From positions 1 to 47,529 of the forward strand of contig JAQGHD010000005.1 of the NCBI GenBank assembly GCA_028288965.1: a stretch of 47,529 nt of DNA, written 5' to 3'. The notes beneath the pieces were generated by a model that saw only the letters and a program-made list of their open reading frames with translations, was not told where the DNA came from and did no database searches. The stretch comes from Candidatus Saccharimonadota bacterium (GTDB lineage: Bacteria > Patescibacteriota > Saccharimonadia > Saccharimonadales > JAQGHD01). The position numbers were made by a program, and so were the translations under genes. This document shows, in pieces, positions 15,044 to 22,933 of this stretch; within the stretch, counting starts at the first letter, position 1; each line of letters opens with the position of its first letter.

Positions 15044-15072
15044 TGGCAAAATCACGCCCTCAATGGTATAAT
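15044..15072 (+). promoter_or_regulatory. tRNA-Pro(TGG) promoter
   Basis: TGGCAA (15044-15049) and TATAAT (15067-15072) are separated by 17 nt and followed by TTACCCCTGTTTAA. The -35 box and the downstream CCCCTGTT resemble those of the tRNA-His and tRNA-Gly promoters. Confidence 0.6.
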
Positions 15073-15110
15073 TTACCCCTGTTTAAGCCTTAGGATTAAT
15101 TATTCTATTT

Positions 15111-15187
15111 CGGGGTGTGGCGCAGTTGGCTAGCGCGCCGCGTTTGGGACGCGGAGGTCGGAGGTTCGAGTCCTCTCACCCCGACCA
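15111..15187 (+). tRNA. tRNA-Pro (anticodon TGG)
   Basis: The acceptor stem CGGGGTG/CACCCCG, anticodon stem CCGCG/CGCGG with loop TTTGGGA, and T arm GGAGG-TTCGAGT-CCTCT fit a tRNA. CCA is encoded. It is paralogous to the tRNA-Pro(CGG) about 190 nt upstream. Confidence 0.95.
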
Positions 15188-15290
15188 GTAGATATTTCAG
15201 CTAAATCCAACTAGCACGTAGGTTCGTAACCAATTCATTGCAAATGGCGTCTAAGTCATATTGTGCGACACAAAATCAATATAGGCAGTA

Positions 15291-15319
15291 TTGACATATC
15301 AATCTGTTTATGCTAGTAT
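15291..15319 (+). promoter_or_regulatory. Promoter of the 169-residue unknown gene
   Basis: TTGACA (15291-15296) and an extended -10, TGCTAGTAT (hexamer 15314-15319), are separated by 17 nt. The ATG at 15330 is only 10 nt after the -10 box, so the leader is a few bases at most. Confidence 0.7.
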
Positions 15320-15329
15320 ATCAATATTT

Positions 15330-15839
15330 ATGAATCAGATAATTACAACGCCAGAAACTTTGTATCAAGATCACAAGAGTATCTCACACAAACTAGATGT
15401 AGCTCGTATGGATGTCGCTACTAAAAGCCAGAGCTTCGACTATGCAGAATATGTAGAAAATGAGGCAATTAGGCAGGCTAAAAAGTCTAGAATTGGCCAC
15501 TTCCTGGCAAAGGTTACCCCTAGCCTAGTCCCCGAACTCCCTATCGTCGGAGCCCCTGTTAAACTTTATAAACTTTTTCCATTTAGCGAATCACCTTACA
15601 CTGAAGTAGCGGGTAGAATTAAACAAACTGAAGCATCGCTTAGAGATGAGGCCGTGAAAAATCACGATGAGGTCTCGGAAGCATATGATACCAATATGGC
15701 AGCCGCTGTAGCCGATTACGAGACTGACCCAGACAAGTATCATCAACAGGCAGTAGAAGAAGCCCAGTCTAAAGGTATACCAATCCACTTTAGTGGTGAC
15801 GTAGCTGCAAATGTCCACACAATCCAACCTCGCCTCTAG
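15330..15839 (+). CDS. Unknown charged protein, probably leaderless
   Basis: The ATG at 15330 is chosen because an earlier in-frame TTG at 15291 is the -35 box itself. The 169-residue product is largely helical and charged (MNQIITTPETLYQDHKSISHKLD). A central hydrophobic or Pro-rich stretch (KVTPSLVPELPIVGAPVKLYKLF) is flanked by Lys/Glu-rich helices. No family is recognised. Composition is more AT-rich than the tRNA and surface genes nearby. The gene downstream has a very similar promoter, which suggests the pair are expressed together though separately transcribed. Confidence 0.6.
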   Translation: MNQIITTPETLYQDHKSISHKLDVARMDVATKSQSFDYAEYVENEAIRQAKKSRIGHFLAKVTPSLVPELPIVGAPVKLYKLFPFSESPYTEVAGRIKQTEASLRDEAVKNHDEVSEAYDTNMAAAVADYETDPDKYHQQAVEEAQSKGIPIHFSGDVAANVHTIQPRL

Positions 15840-15844
15840 CATAA

Positions 15845-15873
15845 TTGACAAACGAAATTTATGTTAGTATAGA
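15845..15873 (+). promoter_or_regulatory. Promoter of the 294-residue unknown gene
   Basis: TTGACA (15845-15850) is followed 17 nt later by TATAGA (15868-15873). An overlapping TTATGTTAGTATA resembles the TTATGCTAGTATA of the previous gene's promoter. Confidence 0.6.
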
Positions 15874-15896
15874 AGAGTAAAACAGAAAAAATAAAA

Positions 15897-16781
15897 ATGT
15901 CAGACCAAGATCCTACATCTCAACTACCATCACAGTTATCACCAGAATTCAGTGAGATTGTTGGTAATATAGAGGTTTTTAGACGTCCTATAGCAGAGCT
16001 GCCTGAAGTCGGTGACGATGTTATTTTGGGACAAGAGTTCTGGTCTAGAGCTGCTTTGATACCGGGAGAAGAAGGACCCAACTATAACAACATGCCAGCT
16101 TTTGGCTTTGGTATTCACTACAAAGGAGAAGAAGCTGTTCTTACGGTACCAAGTCTTGATTATGTTAATCAATTTGTTGACACTCATAATCCTGGAGGAT
16201 TTCATTTTGAAGACTCAAGTAATGGCAATTTAGATGGCGAAGAGTTTTTGCGTATTACTGCTCAGAAGAAATTCTTAGTCTCTCAGGATAGAAGTAAACC
16301 TTTTAAGGTCTATGATGCTGCCACGCGATGCCTTAAGCATGGAAGCGATGTATACATAATTGTCACAGATTATTATGAACACGACAGGACTGATCATCTT
16401 GGTCTTTCTGCTATTGAAGGATCTGAGGCTCAAAAAGTAGTCTCATTAGTTGAGGCATTACTAGAGACGGACTATATTAAGACTAACGATACTAAGGCTC
16501 TTGATGCCTTGCTCTCAAGCCTATCTGATTATGCTTTGCTTCCAAGTCGGCCAGTGACAGAGTTTGATAAGGAGGCAAAGGTAACGGTGAGGGACATAAT
16601 ACAATCTCTCATTAGATCCTTTGCAGGAAATTTGGCTATCCTTAAGTTTGGGCCTTCTTTAGAACTCGATAGTCTCAAAGAGCACACTAATGAGATTGCT
16701 AAAGACTACCTTCTAGATTTTGATGTTATCGACCAAAAAATAGCCGAGCTACAAGCTTTACCTGCTCCACCATTCTCCTAG
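15897..16781 (+). CDS. Unknown soluble acidic protein
   Basis: The 294-residue protein has no signal peptide or membrane span. The first 190 residues look mixed alpha/beta (GFGIHYKGEEAVLTVPSLDYV; HGSDVYIIVTDYYEHD), and the last 100 are mainly helical (VRDIIQSLIRSFAGNLAILKFG). No catalytic motif or family is recognised. It follows the 169-residue unknown gene with a 57-nt gap and its own promoter, and is AT-rich like that gene. The convergent YmdB-like gene begins 29 nt after its stop. Confidence 0.6.
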   Translation: MSDQDPTSQLPSQLSPEFSEIVGNIEVFRRPIAELPEVGDDVILGQEFWSRAALIPGEEGPNYNNMPAFGFGIHYKGEEAVLTVPSLDYVNQFVDTHNPGGFHFEDSSNGNLDGEEFLRITAQKKFLVSQDRSKPFKVYDAATRCLKHGSDVYIIVTDYYEHDRTDHLGLSAIEGSEAQKVVSLVEALLETDYIKTNDTKALDALLSSLSDYALLPSRPVTEFDKEAKVTVRDIIQSLIRSFAGNLAILKFGPSLELDSLKEHTNEIAKDYLLDFDVIDQKIAELQALPAPPFS

Positions 16782-16810
16782 CTCGAGGACACTCGGTTGC
16801 TCTCGACCAG

Positions 16811-17602
16811 TTACTCAATAATTTTATGGACTGACTCGATATTTTCGGACAGTCCTTTTCTATTTACCTTGATAAGTACAGCATTGAATTGCAATGGGCC
16901 TTCGGTTTCTAGGGCATTAGGTTCGGTGGTGTGGTCTCGCCAGCGACGAATAATAATATCGGTTTTAACACCCAGGCTGGAATGCAATGTACCGCACATA
17001 CCAACATCACTTATGTAACCCGTGTGTTGGGGCAAAATCATGGCGTCGGCGGTGGGGACGTGCCAATGATCACCAACTACAGCGCTCACGCGGCCATCCA
17101 GGTAATAACCAAACACGCGTTTTTCGCTGCTGAAGTCACCGTGGAAATTTACAACGGTGGCAGCTTTTTGTTCGTGAGCATTAGCTTTTAAAATTTGATC
17201 AATTTTTTCTAGAGGATTTAAGATAATGGGTGAGTTGTTGCCAACCGTATCACCTAATATAGAAATAACCAGGACTTTCCCCTGCGCTGCTTCAATATAT
17301 TTCCAGCCCGGCCCCGGACAACTGGGCATATTAGCCGGACCAATGACTGGTTGGGCCGGATCTTCTAGCTGGGCCTTAAGTTCTTCACGCTTTGGCGTGT
17401 GATTACCGCCAGTAAAAAAGTCCACGCCAATTTTCTGAAGACGGGCCATATCTTCTGGCAGCATGCCCTTGCCATCACTGACATTCTCACCCTGAGCAAT
17501 TACCAAATCCAACTGATGCTGCTTTTTTAGTTCTGGCAAAACTTTGGCCACCACATCCATGCCAGGGTTACCCATAATGTCACCAATGTAGAGAATGTTC
17601 AT
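16811..17602 (-). CDS. YmdB-like metallophosphoesterase
   Basis: The 263-residue protein matches the YmdB (TIGR00282) phosphoesterase family. Landmarks are the metal ligands IGDIMGNPG near the N-terminus, QGENVSDGKG, FFTGGNHTPKR, NFHGDFSSEKR, GDHWHVPTADA and GYISDVGMCG. Characterised members hydrolyse 2',3'-cyclic nucleotide monophosphates. It starts 10 nt after the RNase Y stop on the same strand. The rny-ymdB pairing matches Bacillus, where YmdB affects RNA turnover and biofilm formation. Translation is likely coupled with rny. Confidence 0.9.
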   Translation of the reverse strand: MNILYIGDIMGNPGMDVVAKVLPELKKQHQLDLVIAQGENVSDGKGMLPEDMARLQKIGVDFFTGGNHTPKREELKAQLEDPAQPVIGPANMPSCPGPGWKYIEAAQGKVLVISILGDTVGNNSPIILNPLEKIDQILKANAHEQKAATVVNFHGDFSSEKRVFGYYLDGRVSAVVGDHWHVPTADAMILPQHTGYISDVGMCGTLHSSLGVKTDIIIRRWRDHTTEPNALETEGPLQFNAVLIKVNRKGLSENIESVHKIIE

Positions 17603-17611
17603 GTGGGGTAT

Positions 17612-19126
17612 TTACTTAGCGAATTCGATGGCCCGGGTTTCGCGAATGACATTTACTTTGATGGTACCGGGGTACTGCATGGTGGATTCAATTTTGGTGG
17701 CAATGTCACGGGCCAGCTTAATTGAACCAAGGTCGTCAAGATCGGTTGGTGTTACAAAAACGCGGACTTCGCGGCCAGCACTAATGGCATACGATTTTTC
17801 TACACCGCCAAAACCGTTGGCGACGTTTTCAAGTTCTCGCATGCGTTCGGCAAAGTTCTCGGCACTAATGTTACGGGCTCCAGGACGTGAAGCACTAATG
17901 GCATCAACTACCCGCACGATCAGAGCTTCTGGAGTTGTGGCTTCCATGTCATCGTGATGTGCCTCGGCAGCGTGAGCAACTTCCTCAGGTGCGCCATATT
18001 TACGCAAGATCTCGCCACTAATGTGGTGATGCTTGCCTTCCATTTTGTGAGTGAGGGCCTTGCCGATATCGTGCACCAGAGCTGCGTACTTGGCAATTTT
18101 AACGTTAACGCCCAACTCTTCGGCAATGATGCCAGCAATGTGTGCCATCTCGGTGCTATGTTTAAGCACATTTTGGCCATAACTGGTACGGAACTTGAGC
18201 TCACCTAAAATCTGCAAAATTTCTTTAGGAATACCGATGATGCCTACCTCGCGGGCGGCGTCTTCACCTGCACGAATAACTTCTTTTTGGACATTCTTTT
18301 GAGCTTTTTCTACGACTTCTTCAATGCGGCCGGGGTGCACACGGCCATCTTTGAGGAGCATCTCGAGTGCCTGGCGAGCCACCTCTCGGCGCACTGGGTC
18401 AAAGCTAGAAAGAATAATCATACCTGGCGTATCATCCACCATAATGTCTACACCAGTGGCCCGCTGCAGGGCTTGAATGTTACGTCCCTCTTTTCCAATA
18501 ATGCGGCCTTTCATTTCTTCGTCTTCTAATTTAACGGCCGTTACTGTTCGCTCAGCCGTGACTTCGCTGGCCATACGTTCCATGGCGGCCGTAATAACAT
18601 AGGCGGCTTTTTCCTCAGCGTTTTCCTCAGCTTCGGTTTGTAATTTGGCAATCAAGCCGGTTAAGTCATCCTTAATATCGCGCTCAGTCATCTGCATGAG
18701 TTTGCTAGCAGCATCATCCTTAGTCAGTTTGGCGATTTTCTCTAGTTTGTCTTGCTGCTTGGTGCGAATCTTGCGAATCTCATCCTTTAAGGTCTCGACT
18801 TCTGACTCGGCACCACGCAAAGATTCACTACGCTTATCTAGGGTATCGAGTTTTTTATCCAGCGTTTCTTCACGGTCAAGCAAACGCTGTTCAACTTCTT
18901 TATATTCCTTGCGGCGAGCTTGATCTTCTTTGCGGGCGGCGTCAGCAATTTCAATAGCCTCTTCTTTAGCTTTGGCTACTAGTTTTTCTGCCTCTTTTTT
19001 GGCTTCTTTTTTGGCTTTTTCGGCTTCAGCTTCGGCACTGCCAAGCTTCTTTTTGGTTACGACGGTACTGGCTCCAAAGCCAACACCAAGACCAGCCACT
19101 GCGAGCACAATGGTAATTGGGTCCAT
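17612..19126 (-). CDS. rny: Ribonuclease Y
   Basis: The 504-residue protein has an N-terminal membrane segment (about 4-24) and a long Lys/Glu/Ala-rich coiled coil (about 28-160). A KH domain with GRIIGKEGRNI (about 205-270) and an HD domain with ALVHDIGKA and AEAHHDDME follow. RNase Y is a membrane-bound endoribonuclease that starts mRNA decay in many Gram-positives and CPR bacteria. Its length is close to the usual 520 residues. An AGGAGA Shine-Dalgarno precedes the ATG. The ymdB-like gene follows closely. Confidence 0.97.
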   Translation of the reverse strand: MDPITIVLAVAGLGVGFGASTVVTKKKLGSAEAEAEKAKKEAKKEAEKLVAKAKEEAIEIADAARKEDQARRKEYKEVEQRLLDREETLDKKLDTLDKRSESLRGAESEVETLKDEIRKIRTKQQDKLEKIAKLTKDDAASKLMQMTERDIKDDLTGLIAKLQTEAEENAEEKAAYVITAAMERMASEVTAERTVTAVKLEDEEMKGRIIGKEGRNIQALQRATGVDIMVDDTPGMIILSSFDPVRREVARQALEMLLKDGRVHPGRIEEVVEKAQKNVQKEVIRAGEDAAREVGIIGIPKEILQILGELKFRTSYGQNVLKHSTEMAHIAGIIAEELGVNVKIAKYAALVHDIGKALTHKMEGKHHHISGEILRKYGAPEEVAHAAEAHHDDMEATTPEALIVRVVDAISASRPGARNISAENFAERMRELENVANGFGGVEKSYAISAGREVRVFVTPTDLDDLGSIKLARDIATKIESTMQYPGTIKVNVIRETRAIEFAK

Positions 19127-19453
19127 GTTTATCTCCTTCAGATCACCCTTGTAGAGGGTACTAAAACTCGGGTACCAACAGTCACTATCACTTCATTAGT
19201 TGGAGATCGAATTTTAGATAATCAAAATTAATAGAATTAGTTCGGATTTCTCCCAAAACGTGAAAATCCTACCTAAATCATACGATATTTCCACGTAGGC
19301 CGCAACGATAAGCGATTTAGGCAAAATAAATTATACGGCTTTTTTTACCAGACTTATCAATCTGTTTACTAACTGCGGGTCGAAGGCAGTGATATCAATA
19401 GGTTCTTCTTGGTCGCGTTCCATATCAAATACCTTACCACCGCGCGGTCTTAA
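19127..19453. other. Intergenic region between rny and tsaB with an inverted repeat
   Basis: This 327-nt stretch holds the rny leader and upstream region and a long-loop inverted repeat: CCTAAATC at 19272-19279 and GATTTAGG at 19314-19321. It also holds a possible 30-residue ORF on the minus strand (listed separately). I see no RNA gene or strong promoter hexamers. Confidence 0.4.
19331..19423 (-). CDS. Possible 30-residue acidic peptide downstream of tsaB
   Basis: The ATG at 19423 is preceded by AAGG at about 8 nt. The frame encodes MERDQEEPIDITAFDPQLVN and ten more residues, ending KKAV. The same reading frame is open upstream all the way to the tsaB stop codon (TGA, 19454-19456), so it is either a small separate gene or a read-through tail. 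Evidence is limited to the frame and the Shine-Dalgarno. Confidence 0.3.
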   Translation of the reverse strand: MERDQEEPIDITAFDPQLVNRLISLVKKAV

Positions 19454-19846
19454 TCATTTTTTAGGTTTGGTGGTGAAGGCTTCGGCGCCGTAGTTTGGTA
19501 CTGCTGCTTTTTCATTATCACCTTTCAGCAGCCTCTGAATACCAATTTGGATCCAATCTTCACTTGCCGTGGCAACGATGGGCAAATTATTACTCATGGC
19601 CAAGGTGTTTCCAACGCTCAAGCCAATCCTCAGTCCGGTAAAGCTGCCAGGGCCCTTAAAACAGACAACCCCTTGAATATCTTTCCAGTCCTTTTTTTGG
19701 CTCTTTAGGAGGTCTAGGATTTTATTGTGAATAGTCAGGCCCAATTGGCGGTGGGCGCTCCAAGTTTGGTAGGCCAGCTGGCTGCTGTCTTGGAATAAGC
19801 CGATTTCTGCTTCTGGTTTGTCACTGCGGATGGTTAAAATAATCAC
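19454..19846 (-). CDS. tsaB: TsaB-like tRNA t6A biosynthesis protein, short form
   Basis: The product has 130 residues from a GTG start. The ASKHA-fold N-terminal half of TsaB is clear: MIILTIRSDKPEAEIGLF and VVCFKGPGSFTGLRIGLSVGNTLA, the hallmark GPGSFTGLR. It ends YGAEAFTTKPKK and lacks most of the second half of standard TsaB (about 230 residues). I believe short forms like this occur in CPR bacteria, from memory rather than a search. TsaB supports TsaD in making threonylcarbamoyl-adenosine at tRNA position 37. The GTG overlaps the TsaE stop (GTGA), so translation is coupled. Confidence 0.88.
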   Translation of the reverse strand: MIILTIRSDKPEAEIGLFQDSSQLAYQTWSAHRQLGLTIHNKILDLLKSQKKDWKDIQGVVCFKGPGSFTGLRIGLSVGNTLAMSNNLPIVATASEDWIQIGIQRLLKGDNEKAAVPNYGAEAFTTKPKK

Positions 19847-20313
19847 GTCTGAAGCCCTTCTAACAGATAAGCCAGGCTAGTCGGACAGCTGAGTTGAAAC
19901 TGACGGCCAGTATCAGATGTTTTATCAATCTGAATTTTTAGCCGATTAACTGGCAAGACTTTGCGTACTGAGTCTGCCCACTCTACCACCACGATATTGT
20001 TACTATCCTCTAAAACTTCTGCCAGTTCTGCGGCTACCACACCAGGATCATTCAGCCGGTAAAAATCAAAATGGTGAAGCTGAAGCTTACCGGCTTGGTA
20101 GACGCGTGAAATTGTAAAACTGGGGCTGGCTACGTTATCACGGCTACCCAAACCTTTGGCTAGCCCACGGACAAATGTGGTCTTGCCGCCACCGACATCG
20201 CTCAGTAACTCAATAACCTCACCGCCCTTTAGGTTATGACCCGTGCGCTCGCCGAGCTGCTCGGTTTGTTCGGAGCCGGTGGATAAAATTGATAACGTCT
20301 TGACGGTATTCAT
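19843..20313 (-). CDS. tsaE: TsaE, tRNA t6A biosynthesis ATPase
   Basis: The ATG at 20313 is chosen because the product then begins MNTVKTLSILSTGSEQTEQLG as in the family. An earlier frame would add 29 unrelated residues. The 156-residue protein has a Walker A (SDVGGGKTTFVRGLAKGLG), SPSFTISRVY, HHFDFYRLNDP and VVVEWAD, all TsaE landmarks. It hydrolyses ATP to drive the TsaBDE complex. The 3' end of the upstream LTD gene overlaps its first 80 nt in another frame, and tsaB overlaps its stop. Confidence 0.93.
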   Translation of the reverse strand: MNTVKTLSILSTGSEQTEQLGERTGHNLKGGEVIELLSDVGGGKTTFVRGLAKGLGSRDNVASPSFTISRVYQAGKLQLHHFDFYRLNDPGVVAAELAEVLEDSNNIVVVEWADSVRKVLPVNRLKIQIDKTSDTGRQFQLSCPTSLAYLLEGLQT

Positions 20314-21676
20314 ACGCCGCGTATAGTAGCGCGACTCCACCCACGCCGGCAAGCACAAGCGGATGAACCGAGGCAATTTGTCCGTCACCTCCGCTTCCAC
20401 TTTCGCTACTTTTGGCAGTGGACGCTACAGATTTGGGAGCTTTTTTGGCTGTCTTTTTGGCCGCGGTTTTCTTGGCGACTGTTTTAGTTTTGGCCGCTGA
20501 TTTTGCTGTGGACTTTTTGGCGGCAGCCACTTTTTTAAGCGCCGTTTGCTTACTTAATACCTGTGCAATATTTAGTATGTTTGCCGCCCCTGGGGTTGGC
20601 GTAATCGTCCACTGCCAAACGTCGTTGATTTTGGCCCAAGCCTGATCTTGTTTAGCCTCACCGTAGGCAATTGTTTCACTCACTACCGAGCCATCAGGGC
20701 CCAGCAAGCGTGCTTTGCTGCCGGCATTGGCCAGCACTAGTTTAGTTTGCGCGCTGGTCAGCACCAGGTAATTGTGGGCAGCAATGTGCTCATTTTTAAA
20801 GGTGTATGCATAGCTGTTGGTGTTACCTGTTTCTAGCTTGTAGCCAGCTAGTATTACTTCCGCATCAGTAGGATTATAGAGCTCCGTAAACTCATTATTA
20901 GCATCGGTGCCGGGTGCACCCGGATTGGGGAGCAGCTCGGTGATTTCTAACGGCGCCGTTGGTTCCACGCTTGGCTGGGGAACTTCTGGACTTTCCACCG
21001 GCGGATCAGTGGCAGGCACTGGCGAACCAGGATTATTTTCGGGAGCTGGTGTATCGCCACTTGGCTGCGGACTTTTTTCTGGAACCTTAAGGGTATTGAG
21101 GGCACCTGGCGTTGGCCCTGTGCTAAGCGCAAAATCGGTCTTATTGTTGTTGCTATCTGCCAACACCCCATCGGCACCCGCTAAACGCATAAGGCTACTG
21201 CCACCGCCGGGCGCGAGTGCGGCCGAGGTTTCTGGGCTAACAGCTGTGCCCCAGCCCACGGTGTCCCGGACGGTAGCAACTTTTGACTGATCAACACTGA
21301 CCAGCCGAACATGGCCACCGGCTTGAGCTAGGGTGGGACTAAAATGGTCCGTGGCTAAGTTATTAAGATAATTGGTACTGGTGGTGAGATGAAAGCCACC
21401 TGGTTCTATGGCACCATGGAGCACAATTGTTCTAAAAGGAGTGGTGAGCGGAGTAGTGCTGGCCGAAAAATATTCCAGATGCCAGCTACTTAGATCAATA
21501 GGCGCCTCTGAGACGTTGGTAAGTTCAATAAATTCTTCGCTGGCGCTGGTTTTGCTGCCAGTTTGTATTTCAGAAATCAGTAACGGAGAGAGGATTTTAG
21601 GCGCTGCCAAGACACTCAGTGGCGCAAACAAAAGTGTTAGCGTTAAGACACCATACCCTAGTTTTAGCCTTTTCAT
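20234..21676 (-). CDS. Secreted lamin-tail-domain protein with a C-terminal membrane anchor
   Basis: The ATG at 21676 has AGGGGA upstream and gives a signal peptide ending SVLAA. The 480-residue product has two lamin-tail (LTD) domains. The first is at about 32-185 (LLISEIQTGSKTSASEEFIELTN), and the second follows a Pro-rich linker (LEITELLPNPGAPGTDANNEFTELYN). A Lys/Ala/Thr-rich stretch resembling histone H1 tails follows, then a membrane span (HPLVLAGVGGVALLYAAY) and a basic tail. LTDs are often found on secreted nucleases and surface proteins, but no nuclease is visible here. A role in binding DNA or wall polymer through the basic stretch is inference. The last 80 nt overlap tsaE. Confidence 0.8.
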   Translation of the reverse strand: MKRLKLGYGVLTLTLLFAPLSVLAAPKILSPLLISEIQTGSKTSASEEFIELTNVSEAPIDLSSWHLEYFSASTTPLTTPFRTIVLHGAIEPGGFHLTTSTNYLNNLATDHFSPTLAQAGGHVRLVSVDQSKVATVRDTVGWGTAVSPETSAALAPGGGSSLMRLAGADGVLADSNNNKTDFALSTGPTPGALNTLKVPEKSPQPSGDTPAPENNPGSPVPATDPPVESPEVPQPSVEPTAPLEITELLPNPGAPGTDANNEFTELYNPTDAEVILAGYKLETGNTNSYAYTFKNEHIAAHNYLVLTSAQTKLVLANAGSKARLLGPDGSVVSETIAYGEAKQDQAWAKINDVWQWTITPTPGAANILNIAQVLSKQTALKKVAAAKKSTAKSAAKTKTVAKKTAAKKTAKKAPKSVASTAKSSESGSGGDGQIASVHPLVLAGVGGVALLYAAYEYRQDVINFIHRLRTNRAARRAHGS

Positions 21677-21800
21677 AGCTTTCCCCTGAACCTGCTTGTA
21701 AACCAGATTGTAGGCCCCGTTGTAAATAATGCAACCATAAGCAAAATGGTTATCCACAGGAATCTTGCTACCCCACCTTGCGCTATACTTAAATAGAGTC

Positions 21801-22334
21801 ATGTTGCAATTAAGCCAAGCTATTACCAATCGTCCAATTTTAAGCCTGCGCACCGGCGGCCAGGTAGGCATAGCGCTGGAGCCAATTATTAACCCAAACA
21901 ACTTAAAGATAGAGGGTTGGTACTGCCAAGACAAATTCAGCAAGCATAAGTTGCTGCTGGTTAGCCGGGATGTTCGCGACATTATTCAGCAAGGCATCGT
22001 GGTAAATGATCATGAGGTCTTAACCGATCCGGATGAAGTTGTGCGGCTTAAAGACATTCTGAAACTTAAATTTGATCTCATTAATAAGCCAGTCGCAACC
22101 GAAAAGAAAAAGAAGATTGGCAAAGTGACCGATTTTGCCACCGAGATGCAAAGTTTGTACGTTATTAAGTTGTATGTCAGCCAGCCAATCCTCAAGAATC
22201 TGTCCGGTGGTATGTTGCTGGTGGATCGCACCCAAATACTAGAGATCACCACCAAGAAAGTGGTGATTCAAGATCCGCTGCAAGGCAAGCCGCTGGCCGA
22301 TACCGCACCTGCTTCAGCCCCCGCCATGCCTTAG
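21801..22334 (+). CDS. PRC-barrel domain protein
   Basis: The ATG at 21801 is chosen, giving a 177-residue product that starts MLQLSQAITNRPILSLRTGG. The first 90 residues look like a PRC barrel (RPILSLRTGGQVGIALEPII, KLLLVSRDVRDI). A second barrel-like stretch follows (SLYVIKLYVSQPILK, GGMLLVDRTQILEITTKKVVIQD) with a charged linker between. PRC barrels occur in RNA-processing and photosynthetic proteins, and no specific role can be given. A TATACT box lies 12 nt before the ATG without a Shine-Dalgarno, so it may be leaderless. The gene converges on recX with a 4-nt overlap. Confidence 0.65.
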   Translation: MLQLSQAITNRPILSLRTGGQVGIALEPIINPNNLKIEGWYCQDKFSKHKLLLVSRDVRDIIQQGIVVNDHEVLTDPDEVVRLKDILKLKFDLINKPVATEKKKKIGKVTDFATEMQSLYVIKLYVSQPILKNLSGGMLLVDRTQILEITTKKVVIQDPLQGKPLADTAPASAPAMP

Positions 22335-22933
22335 TTCTCGCTGTGCATTGCACTCTTGATGTCAGCGTAGTTATAGCCCTGGCGGGACAAATACTGCATG
22401 AGTTTTAAGTCATCTTGATAGCGGGTTTGCTGGCGCTTTTTGGCAACCAGTTCTTTGAGCACATCTCGCTCATCGGTTTGGTCCTCTTCTAGCGCCTGGG
22501 CAATAACCTCATCGCTCAGCCGTTTTTGCCGTAGTTCTTGTTGCAGTCGCCGCTTGCTGGTGGCCTTAAGTAGCCGGCGATTATTGACCCAGGCCCGGGC
22601 AAAATCGGCGTCGTTGACAAAGCCGGCTTGGCGCAGCCGATTCAAGACCTGCTCTATTAGCGGTGGTTGATAATCTTTACGTTTTAGGTAATCCCGAATT
22701 TCCCACTCACTGCGCTTGCGCCTGGCGATAAGGTCCAGCACACGGCCATAGGCTTTATCAAATTCGGCATCGCCCAGCAGATTAGCCAGTTCTGTTTCAC
22801 TGTATTCCTGCCCCACCGCCAGGCGGCTGTTGATTAGCCCCAGCTCACTCAAAGCAAAGCTATACTTGTCATCAACAAAAATCGAATACCGATCGGTGCG
22901 CCGAACTTGCTGCTTAATCGCCGTGATTTTCAT
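22331..22933 (-). CDS. recX: Regulatory protein RecX
   Basis: The product has 200 residues from the ATG at 22933, starting MKITAIKQQVRRTDRYSIFV. RecX landmarks are present: LDLIARRKRSEWEIRDYLKRK, VLNRLRQAGFVNDADFARAWV and LQQELRQKRLSDEVIAQAL. RecX binds RecA filaments and limits recombinase activity. The start lies inside the 3' end of the 125-residue gene between recA and recX (20-nt overlap), which suggests a recA-orf-recX operon. Confidence 0.92.
   Translation of the reverse strand: MKITAIKQQVRRTDRYSIFVDDKYSFALSELGLINSRLAVGQEYSETELANLLGDAEFDKAYGRVLDLIARRKRSEWEIRDYLKRKDYQPPLIEQVLNRLRQAGFVNDADFARAWVNNRRLLKATSKRRLQQELRQKRLSDEVIAQALEEDQTDERDVLKELVAKKRQQTRYQDDLKLMQYLSRQGYNYADIKSAMHSEN

Noticed and set aside
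19454-19456. UGA recoded as glycine
   Set aside because: Many clear genes here end in TGA at the position expected for their family, for example at the ATGA and TGATG junctions (pilM, pilN, pilO, comEC). UGA is therefore a stop in this genome.
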